Shown here: in pieces, positions 1 to 5,928 of the stretch
How the letters are laid out: each line of letters opens with the position of its first letter
How positions within the stretch are numbered: position 1 is the stretch's first letter
Source: an uncultured Flavobacteriales bacterium
GTDB taxonomy: Bacteria > Bacteroidota > Bacteroidia > CAIKAF01
Assembly: GCA_937925455.1 (NCBI GenBank)
Contig: CALEWF010000162.1
Span: forward strand, 1 to 19,318
Direction of reading: 5' to 3'
Length of the DNA stretch: 19,318 nucleotides
The notes under the pieces: model-generated
Database searches by the model: none
What the model saw: the letters and a program-made list of their open reading frames with translations, nothing else
Told to the model about the DNA's origin: nothing
Translations under genes and position numbers: made by a program

Positions 1-290
1 GCCCTGTGGGCTTCGCCCCTGCGGGCTTTCCACTTCCATCCGCAGCAGATTTGAAGTGCGATTTCTTCGTCAGATTTTACGCCTTTGGCGTGTCAAAACT
101 TCCTTGCAATGAATTGCAGGGCGACATGGCAAAAGGGAAAGCATCAACTGGCAGTGGCGGTTGCAGCAAGGTGTGTGGGCAAAGATTACAGCTTGGGCGT
201 CCGCCATAAAGGGCGTCCGCCAGATGGATGTCCCCCACGATCCGCTGTACTGTATCACATCCCTCTGCCACTACAAGTAAAACACGCTAA
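1..290. other. Non-coding, GC-richer region left of the IS element
   Basis: I see no convincing gene here. The short open frames on both strands have no recognisable protein character and overlap each other. Base composition is visibly richer in G and C than the coding DNA to the right. The stretch holds several small inverted repeats: GGGC-TTC-GCCC near 8-18, ACGCC-TTT-GGCGT at 79-91, and TGCAAT/ATTGCA near 107-120. It also holds a 12-bp direct repeat, GGGCGTCCGCCA, at 195-206 and 211-222. This looks like interspersed repeat or decayed mobile DNA, but I cannot assign a family. Confidence 0.5.
195..222. repeat. 12-bp tandem direct repeat with 4-bp spacer
   Basis: GGGCGTCCGCCA occurs twice, at 195-206 and 211-222, separated by TAAA. 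Only two copies are present, so this is not a CRISPR array. It lies in the GC-rich non-coding stretch left of the IS30 element. Confidence 0.8.
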
Positions 291-291
291 T

Positions 292-318
292 GTGCAGATT
301 AAAATAGTAAGTGCAACA
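292..318 (+). repeat. Left terminal inverted repeat of the IS30 element
   Basis: The 27 bases pair with the reverse complement of 1380-1406 at 22 positions. The outer GTGC and the inner AAGTGCAACA are identical in both ends. Confidence 0.7.
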
Positions 319-331
319 CTTAGGAAAAAAT

Positions 332-374
332 AGAAAGGCAACCACCCGTTAAAAATTAGGTAAATTGCCTTTCT
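332..374 (+). terminator. Hairpin between the IS left end and the transposase start
   Basis: AGAAAGGCAA (332-341) and TTGCCTTTCT (365-374) form a perfect 10-bp stem around a 23-base loop. No T-run follows immediately, so it is not a classic terminator. It lies just inside the left end and upstream of the transposase start, where many IS elements carry a structure that blocks read-through transcription or translation from outside. That role is inferred from position. Confidence 0.5.
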
Positions 375-390
375 GATTTCAAGTGTTTGT

Positions 391-1398
391 ATGAGAAAAT
401 ATAAACATATGAACAAATATAAACATATAAATCAAGAGCAACGCATTAAAATTGAAGCTTTGCTCAACGTAGGGGTAAAAGTAAGTAAAATTGCAGAGCA
501 ATTAGCCGTGAATCGTAGTACGATTTATCGGGAATTAAAGCGTAACAGGGGTAAACGTGCTGGCTATAAAGCCCATTTAGCCCATCAGTTTGCCCAAGAA
601 CGTAAGGAACGTTTTCGATGTAGGCGAAGGCTTACTCAGCCCGTCAAAGCCATGATTAGAGATAAGCTACAGGCATACTGGTCACCCGAACAGATTTGGG
701 GATATTGCAAAAGCAAAGGTATTGACATGGTAAGCGTTCCTGTCATATATGCCTATATTGCCCAAGAGAAGCAAGAAGGAGGAACCCTCTATAAGTATCT
801 TCGTTTTGCCTATAAACCCTATCGTAGAAAGTATGGTAAAAACAAGAGCGGTAAACAGATAATTACCGATAAACTTTTCATTGACCAAAGACCTCTGGAA
901 GCATTACATAAAACTCAAATGGGACACTGGGAAGTAGATACCATAGTAGGTAAAAACCACCAAGGAAAGGTATTAACTATCACTGAACGAGCCTCTTATT
1001 TTACCTTACTTGCTCCCATTGGAAAAAATGCTGCTGCCGATGTAAAAAAACACCTCATCAATCGCTTGGCCAGTTATCCTTATGCCTTGCGATCCATTAC
1101 AGCAGATAATGGGACAGAATTTGCCCGGCATAAACAAATCAGCCAAAAACTTCACATCCCATTTTACTTTACCCACCCCTATTCGGCTTGGGAAAAACCT
1201 ATTGTTGAAAATATCAATGGGTTAATCAGACAATTTTTACCCAAAAAAACCACAGATTTACGAAACATATCCCGGGAAACTTTGCAATTGATTGAAATTA
1301 TGTTAAATAACAGACCAAGAAAATCTTTAAACTGGAAAACTCCTTTGCAAGTTTTTATGTCTAATTTTGTAAATCATTTTGTTGCACTTGATACTTAA
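391..1398 (+). CDS. IS30-family transposase
   Basis: This DDE transposase of 335 residues would cut and join the ends of the surrounding insertion sequence. The N-terminus has a helix-turn-helix of the IS30 type (about residues 14-50, with KIAEQLAVNRSTIYRELKRN). The catalytic core shows D183 in GHWEVDT, D239 in TADNGTEF and E273 in VENINGLIR, with 33 residues between the second Asp and the Glu, as expected for the family. The frame is intact and the C-terminus (RPRKSLNWKTPLQVF) is typical, so it may be active. An 18-bp duplication at the start encodes KYKH(M/I)N twice, giving alternative ATG starts at 391 and 409; I kept the first. The stop codon lies within the right inverted repeat. Confidence 0.95.
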   Translation: MRKYKHMNKYKHINQEQRIKIEALLNVGVKVSKIAEQLAVNRSTIYRELKRNRGKRAGYKAHLAHQFAQERKERFRCRRRLTQPVKAMIRDKLQAYWSPEQIWGYCKSKGIDMVSVPVIYAYIAQEKQEGGTLYKYLRFAYKPYRRKYGKNKSGKQIITDKLFIDQRPLEALHKTQMGHWEVDTIVGKNHQGKVLTITERASYFTLLAPIGKNAAADVKKHLINRLASYPYALRSITADNGTEFARHKQISQKLHIPFYFTHPYSAWEKPIVENINGLIRQFLPKKTTDLRNISRETLQLIEIMLNNRPRKSLNWKTPLQVFMSNFVNHFVALDT

Positions 1399-1406
1399 AT
1401 CCGCAC
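1380..1406 (-). repeat. Right terminal inverted repeat of the IS30 element
   Basis: This is the partner of 292-318, with 22 of 27 positions matching in inverted orientation. It contains the last codons and TAA stop of the transposase gene (1396-1398). Confidence 0.7.
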
Positions 1407-1446
1407 TTAACTTTTTTATTACTATTTACATCTACATAGATTAGCT

Positions 1447-2988
1447 ATGAATGAAAAAATAAATCTGCTTCAGCAAAAAATTCAGGAAGCTTGCTTAGGC
1501 GGAGGGCAGGAAAAAATTGACGCCCAGCATAAAAAGGGAAAGCTTACTGCCAGAGAACGTATTCATTTTTTATTGGATGAAGGCAGTTTCGAAGAGATTG
1601 GCATGTTGGTGCAACATCGTTCCCGTAATTTTGGATTAGATAAGCAAACTTTTTTAGGCGATGGGGTAGTTACCGGGTATGGTACCATCAACGGGCGATT
1701 AGTATATGTTTTTTCACAAGATTTTACCGTATTGGGAGGTTCTTTGGCAGAGGCGCATGCTGAAAAAATATGCCGCATCATGGATTTGGCCATGAAAAAC
1801 GGCGCACCGGTAATTGGGTTAAATGATTCAGGCGGTGCTCGTATTCAAGAAGGGGTAGTATCGCTGGCCGGGTATGCAGATATTTTTTATAGAAATACTC
1901 TGGCATCGGGAGTCATACCTCAAATCTCTGCCATATTAGGTCCTTGTGCCGGTGGGGCAGTGTATTCGCCTGCCATTACTGATTTTATTATGATGGTGGA
2001 GAATACCTCCTATATGTTTGTTACCGGTCCCAACGTAGTAAAAACAGTAACGCACGAAAATGTTACTTCTGAAGAATTAGGCGGAGCTCTGACTCATGCC
2101 ACTAAATCTGGGGTAACCCACCTTACATATGCTAATGAAATTGAATGTATTCAAGGGATAAAAAAATTACTCAGTTATATTCCTCAAAACTGCGAAGAGC
2201 AGCCCATGCTGCTTCCATATGAACCGGGTGATGAAATTCGTCCTGCGTTGAATACCATTGTGCCCGAAAATCCAAACCAACCCTACGACATGAAAGAGGT
2301 TATTCATCAGATAGTGGATGAAGGAAGTTTTTTCGAGGTGCATAAAGATTATGCCGAAAACATGGTGGTAGGGTTTGCTCGGTTAGCCGGTCGGAGTATC
2401 GGGGTCGTTGCCAATCAACCCGCATATCTGGCTGGTGTGCTCGATATTAAATCTTCACTCAAAGCAGCCCGTTTTGTTCGTTTTTGCGATTGCTTTAATA
2501 TACCATTGTTAGTTCTTGAAGACGTTCCGGGATTTTTACCCGGCACAGACCAGGAATGGAACGGCATAATAACCAACGGAGCAAAATTATTGTATGCATT
2601 TAGCGAAGCTACTGTTCCGCGTATTACAGTAATTACCCGCAAAGCTTATGGAGGGGCTTATGATGTAATGAATTCCAAACACATTGGAGCAGATATGAAT
2701 TATGCCTGGCCAACGGCCGAAATTGCCGTAATGGGAGCGAAAGGTGCGGCTGAAATTATTTTTAAAAATGAAATTGCGGCTGCCGACGATAAAGAGGCTA
2801 AATGGAAAGAAAAAGAAAAAGAATATGCAGTTATGTTTGCCAATCCATACGAGGCTGCTGCCCGTGGATTTATTGATGAAGTAATTGTGCCTGACCAAAC
2901 ACGGATTAAACTGATACGCGCCTTTGAAATGCTTCAAAATAAAGCTGAAAAACTTCCAAGAAAAAAACACGGCAACATTCCGTTGTAG
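1447..2988 (+). CDS. pccB: Acyl-CoA (propionyl-CoA type) carboxylase beta subunit
   Basis: This is the 513-residue carboxyltransferase subunit of a biotin-dependent acyl-CoA carboxylase. It moves the carboxyl group from carboxybiotin to an acyl-CoA, most likely propionyl-CoA, giving methylmalonyl-CoA. Two crotonase-like halves are visible. The first has NDSGGARIQEG (126-136) and GPCAGGAVYSPA (165-176). The second has DVPGFLPGTDQE (359-370), RKAYGGAY (398-405) and AWPTAEIAVMGA (420-431). The C-terminal KKHGNIPL is typical of PCC beta chains. Length matches the family. The biotin carboxylase/carrier partner is not in the window, so it is encoded elsewhere. The start lies 40 bp after the IS30 element, so its native upstream region has been separated. 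Substrate choice (propionyl versus methylmalonyl or other acyl-CoA) cannot be fixed from sequence alone. Confidence 0.92.
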   Translation: MNEKINLLQQKIQEACLGGGQEKIDAQHKKGKLTARERIHFLLDEGSFEEIGMLVQHRSRNFGLDKQTFLGDGVVTGYGTINGRLVYVFSQDFTVLGGSLAEAHAEKICRIMDLAMKNGAPVIGLNDSGGARIQEGVVSLAGYADIFYRNTLASGVIPQISAILGPCAGGAVYSPAITDFIMMVENTSYMFVTGPNVVKTVTHENVTSEELGGALTHATKSGVTHLTYANEIECIQGIKKLLSYIPQNCEEQPMLLPYEPGDEIRPALNTIVPENPNQPYDMKEVIHQIVDEGSFFEVHKDYAENMVVGFARLAGRSIGVVANQPAYLAGVLDIKSSLKAARFVRFCDCFNIPLLVLEDVPGFLPGTDQEWNGIITNGAKLLYAFSEATVPRITVITRKAYGGAYDVMNSKHIGADMNYAWPTAEIAVMGAKGAAEIIFKNEIAAADDKEAKWKEKEKEYAVMFANPYEAAARGFIDEVIVPDQTRIKLIRAFEMLQNKAEKLPRKKHGNIPL

Positions 2989-3060
2989 GTTTTGTTTGTA
3001 AAAGTTCTTATGAAGTAATTTTAGTAGGTTAAGTTTTCAATATTAAAATTGGATACAAAA

Positions 3061-4335
3061 ATGAATGTACTTTTAATTGGTTCTGGCGGTAGGGAACATG
3101 CATTTGCCTGGAAGATTAGCCAGAGTAAACTGGTGGATAAGTTCTATATAGCTCCCGGAAATCCAGGTACTGAACAACATGGTATCAATGTTAAATTGGA
3201 TATACTCAACTTTGATGAGGTGGCAGATTTTGTTAAAAATCATCAGGTTTCCATGATTGTAGTGGGGCCGGAAGAGCCCTTGGTTCGAGGTATTTATGAT
3301 TATTTTAAAAATCATACCGAACTGAGTTTTGTTAAAGTTATTGGGCCTTCCAAAGCAGCAGCTAGACTTGAAGGTAGTAAAGACTTTGCCAAAGAATTTA
3401 TGATGCGTCATCAGATTCCAACGGCAGCGTATCAAACTTTTACGAAAGATACTTTATACAAAGGATTTCAGTTTCTTGATACATTGAAGCCCCCTTATGT
3501 GTTAAAGGCCGATGGACTGGCAGCGGGCAAAGGGGTGTTGATTTTAGACAATATAGATGAAGCCAAGCGTGAACTGGCTATCATGCTGAGTGAAGCAAAA
3601 TTTGGAGATGCCGGTAATAAGGTGGTGATTGAAGAATTTATGAAAGGCATCGAGTGTTCAGTGTTTGTCTTGACCGATGGTAAAAACTATAAGATTCTTC
3701 CTACAGCCAAAGATTATAAGCGGGTGGGCAAAGGCGACACAGGGTTGAATACCGGAGGCATGGGTGCCGTATCGCCGGTACCTTTTGCAGATGAGGAATT
3801 TTTAAAAAAGGTGGAAGAACGCATTGTTAAACCCACGGTGGCTGGGCTTGAAAAAGAACAAATTGTTTACAAAGGGTTTATTTATGTTGGATTAATGAAT
3901 GTTAACGGAGACCCTAAAGTAGTGGAATATAATTGCCGCATGGGCGATCCTGAAACGCAAGCCGTGTTTCCTCGCATTAAATCGGATTTAATTGAATTAT
4001 TTGAAACACTTGAACCCCAAACCCTCGATTCTAAATCGCTTGAAATAGATCCTCGAACCTGTGTAACCGTAGTGATGGTTTCTGGCGGCTATCCCGGAAA
4101 TTATCAAAAGAACAAAGTAATTCATGGCTTGGATGATGTAAAAGGAAGTATTGTATTTCATGCTGGCACACGCCGAGAAGACAATCGCTTACTTACTTCC
4201 GGCGGAAGGGTTTGCTGCATTACATCGTTGGCATATGATATGAACGAAGCATTGCAGATGTCTTATCAAAACATACAACGCATTCATTTTGATGATTGCT
4301 ATTACCGTAGCGATATAGGTTTTGATTTGCGTTAA
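3061..4335 (+). CDS. purD: Phosphoribosylamine-glycine ligase (GAR synthetase)
   Basis: The enzyme joins phosphoribosylamine and glycine using ATP, the second step of purine synthesis, in the cytosol. I start it at the ATG at 3061, because the family begins directly with a Rossmann-like strand (MNVLLIGSGGREHA); a TTG four codons upstream is an unlikely alternative. The 424-residue length is normal. Visible motifs are GSGGREHA (7-14), the ATP-grasp segment LKADGLAAGKGV (148-159), LNTGGMGA (229-236) and the metal/ATP-binding EYNCRMGDPETQ (289-300). It lies 72 bp after pccB in the same orientation. I found no clear promoter in that gap, so co-transcription is possible. Confidence 0.96.
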   Translation: MNVLLIGSGGREHAFAWKISQSKLVDKFYIAPGNPGTEQHGINVKLDILNFDEVADFVKNHQVSMIVVGPEEPLVRGIYDYFKNHTELSFVKVIGPSKAAARLEGSKDFAKEFMMRHQIPTAAYQTFTKDTLYKGFQFLDTLKPPYVLKADGLAAGKGVLILDNIDEAKRELAIMLSEAKFGDAGNKVVIEEFMKGIECSVFVLTDGKNYKILPTAKDYKRVGKGDTGLNTGGMGAVSPVPFADEEFLKKVEERIVKPTVAGLEKEQIVYKGFIYVGLMNVNGDPKVVEYNCRMGDPETQAVFPRIKSDLIELFETLEPQTLDSKSLEIDPRTCVTVVMVSGGYPGNYQKNKVIHGLDDVKGSIVFHAGTRREDNRLLTSGGRVCCITSLAYDMNEALQMSYQNIQRIHFDDCYYRSDIGFDLR

Positions 4336-4356
4336 TTGCTCTGCATGCCGAGCAAT
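4335..4356 (+). terminator. Weak hairpin after purD
   Basis: ATTGCTC (4335-4341) and GAGCAAT (4350-4356) form a 7-bp stem with an 8-base loop, starting at the last base of the purD stop codon. No T-run follows directly; a run of seven T lies about 30 bases further on. Termination here is only a possibility. Confidence 0.3.
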
Positions 4357-4366
4357 AAAAGGAAAA

Positions 4367-4400
4367 TTGAAGCCTTCATCAGCTTTTTTTGTTATCTTTG
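4367..4400 (+). promoter_or_regulatory. Bacteroidota-type promoter for ilvE
   Basis: TATCTTTG (4393-4400) fits the phylum's -7 consensus TAnnTTTG. A TTG lies at 4367-4369, 23 bp upstream, slightly wider than the usual spacing. The predicted transcript starts near 4407. This rules out the TTG at 4389 as the ilvE start and supports the ATG codons at 4434 or 4452. Confidence 0.6.
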
Positions 4401-4451
4401 ATAAAACGTTTATACAATTTAATTGTACTGCTCATGTCACTAACTGAAGTG

Positions 4452-5513
4452 ATGAACATTCAAGTAGAAAAAACCACCCGCTCTAAAATACATGAAGTAA
4501 ATTTCAATGATTTGCCCTTTGGAAAATACTTCAGCGACCACATGTTTTTAGCCAAAGCGATAAATGGGGAGTGGGGCGATTTTCAAATTAAGCCATTTGG
4601 ACCAATTTCCATTCATCCGTCCATGTCGGCATTGCATTATGGCCAAAGTATTTTTGAAGGTATGAAGGCATATCGCGCCCCTAATGGTGATATTATGTTA
4701 TTTCGCCCTTGGGAAAATGCTCGAAGATTAAACCGTTCAGCCCAACGAATGTGCATGCCAGATCTTCCGGAAGAATATTTCATGGAAGCACTAACCACCT
4801 TATTAGAAATTGATCAGCAATGGGTTTCAGGTAAAGAAGGACATTCATTATACATTCGGCCTTTTATGTTTGCTTCTGAGCCGGTGCTTGGAGTAAGGCC
4901 TGCCAATGAATATACCTTCATGATTTTTTCTTCGCCAGTAGGCAATTACTACAGCGGTCCGATAAAGCTAATGTTAGAAACCCGTTATTCACGGGCTGCC
5001 AAAGGAGGTACCGGAAATGCTAAAGCAGCCGGTAATTACGCAGCAGCCTTGTATCCGGCTAAGATGGGTCAGCAAAAAGGGTATAATCAGCAGCTATGGA
5101 CTGATTCTTCCGAGCATAAGTACATTGAAGAGTCCGGCACCATGAACATTTTCTTTTTAATCAATGGTGTGTTGGTTACACCTCCCACATCTACTGATAC
5201 CATTTTGGCGGGAATAACGCGTGATAGTGTAATTCGTGTGGCACGCCATTGGGGGGTTCCGGTAGAAGAGCGATTGATCTCCGTGGATGAAATGGATGAT
5301 GCCATTGCTTCCGGAGCTTGTACCGAAATGTTTGGCGCTGGGACGGCTGCTACCATCGCTCATGTAGAACTTGTAAATATCAATGGAGTGGACAGGGTAC
5401 TTCCTGCTTTAGAAAAACGAGAGTTTTCAAATAAAGTAGCCCGCTATCTTTCAGATATCCGCACCGGTAAAGTAGAAGATATTTTTAACTGGACGTTAAG
5501 AATACCGGTATAA
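4452..5513 (+). CDS. ilvE: Branched-chain-amino-acid aminotransferase
   Basis: This is a fold-type IV PLP aminotransferase (353 residues) that interconverts Leu, Ile and Val with their 2-oxo acids, using glutamate and 2-oxoglutarate. The PLP-binding lysine is K191 in GGTGNAKAAGNYAA. Other class IV signatures are LHYGQSIFEGMKAYR (61-75), the cofactor-binding IEESGTMNIFF (225-235) and ILAGITRDS (251-259). The reading frame extends upstream to a TTG at 4389, but that codon overlaps the promoter's -7 box. The candidates are ATG 4434 and ATG 4452; I chose 4452 because relatives begin a few residues before the conserved KIHEVNFNDLPFG. It stands alone between purD and a small lipoprotein gene. Other branched-chain biosynthesis genes are not present. 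Confidence 0.94.
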   Translation: MNIQVEKTTRSKIHEVNFNDLPFGKYFSDHMFLAKAINGEWGDFQIKPFGPISIHPSMSALHYGQSIFEGMKAYRAPNGDIMLFRPWENARRLNRSAQRMCMPDLPEEYFMEALTTLLEIDQQWVSGKEGHSLYIRPFMFASEPVLGVRPANEYTFMIFSSPVGNYYSGPIKLMLETRYSRAAKGGTGNAKAAGNYAAALYPAKMGQQKGYNQQLWTDSSEHKYIEESGTMNIFFLINGVLVTPPTSTDTILAGITRDSVIRVARHWGVPVEERLISVDEMDDAIASGACTEMFGAGTAATIAHVELVNINGVDRVLPALEKREFSNKVARYLSDIRTGKVEDIFNWTLRIPV

Positions 5514-5655
5514 TCTTGATATGATAAGTTACCTTGTTTAATGCATTAGGAGTTGTATTTGTCGGAATAAGCTCAATACTACGATACTGAATGGTTATCC
5601 TGTTATTATGATAGCCGGTGATTGTTTTTAAAATCTATAAAACTTGATGATTTTC

Positions 5656-5877
5656 ATGAGACAAAATTTCATTCCGGTAATTTTGATTGTTGTTTTCTAC
5701 GCATTACTTTTAACTGGATGTTCAGTTCCAGCTTGCATACAATGCCAAAATATAGCGGGGTATCCAAATACTACCATTTGCCAGGACGCTTATGAAACAG
5801 CTTTGACCGAAGAAACTCCTCCTTGGAAAGAATATGCGGACGAAGCAATTAGGAAAGGTTGTGTTGCGGTACAGTAG
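5656..5877 (+). CDS. Small Cys-rich lipoprotein, function unknown
   Basis: The protein has 73 residues from the ATG at 5656 (an ATG three codons upstream, at 5647, is also possible). Residues 5-19 are hydrophobic and are followed by the lipobox LLTGC with C22 as the lipidation site, so the mature protein would be about 52 residues anchored in a membrane. Four further cysteines (C27, C30, C42, C69), including a CxxC pair, could form two disulfides in the periplasm or hold a metal. The rest is acidic and polar. I do not recognise a named family. It sits just upstream of the large TPR lipoprotein gene and ends 51 bp before it. That gene has its own promoter, so the two need not be co-transcribed. 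Confidence 0.7.
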   Translation: MRQNFIPVILIVVFYALLLTGCSVPACIQCQNIAGYPNTTICQDAYETALTEETPPWKEYADEAIRKGCVAVQ

Positions 5878-5891
5878 GTTATGCAATAAAA

Positions 5892-5922
5892 TTGTGAACC
5901 GTAAGTTATTATCGTATTTTTG
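5892..5922 (+). promoter_or_regulatory. Near-consensus promoter giving a leaderless porW mRNA
   Basis: TTG (5892-5894), a 20-bp spacer and TATTTTTG (5915-5922) match the Bacteroidota housekeeping promoter (TTG, about 20 bp, TAnnTTTG). Transcription usually starts about 6-7 bases after the final G, which here is 5928-5929. That is the ATG of the downstream gene at 5929. The mRNA would have no or almost no leader. Confidence 0.75.
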
Positions 5923-5928
5923 CGCCAA

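Larger units (their letters stand above)
291..1407 (+). mobile_element. IS30-family insertion sequence, apparently complete
   Basis: The element encloses one full-length IS30-type transposase gene. Its ends are imperfect inverted repeats: 292-318 aligns with the reverse complement of 1380-1406 at 22 of 27 positions, including a shared AAGTGCAACA core. The triplet TAA flanks both ends (288-290 and 1408-1410), which fits the 2-3 bp target duplication of this family, although three bases are weak evidence. The right repeat overlaps the 3' end and stop codon of the transposase gene. The element is about 1.1 kb, the usual size for the family, and ends 40 bp before the carboxylase gene. Exact ends could be off by a base or two. 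Confidence 0.75.

Noticed and set aside
195..222. Possible CRISPR-like repeat
   Set aside because: There are only two copies of a 12-bp unit with a 4-bp spacer, and no cas genes are nearby.
6..333. Small open frames in the first 330 bases
   Set aside because: Overlapping frames on both strands show no domain, signal peptide or consistent coding bias, and some run into the IS left end.
2587..2970. 127-residue minus-strand open frame inside pccB
   Set aside because: It is a shadow of the carboxylase gene. The Phe-rich sequence arises from the reverse of Lys/Glu codons.
4389..4451. Upstream extension of the ilvE reading frame to a TTG at 4389
   Set aside because: The TTG lies before and overlaps the -7 box TATCTTTG, upstream of the predicted start of transcription, and the added residues do not look like the family's N-terminus.
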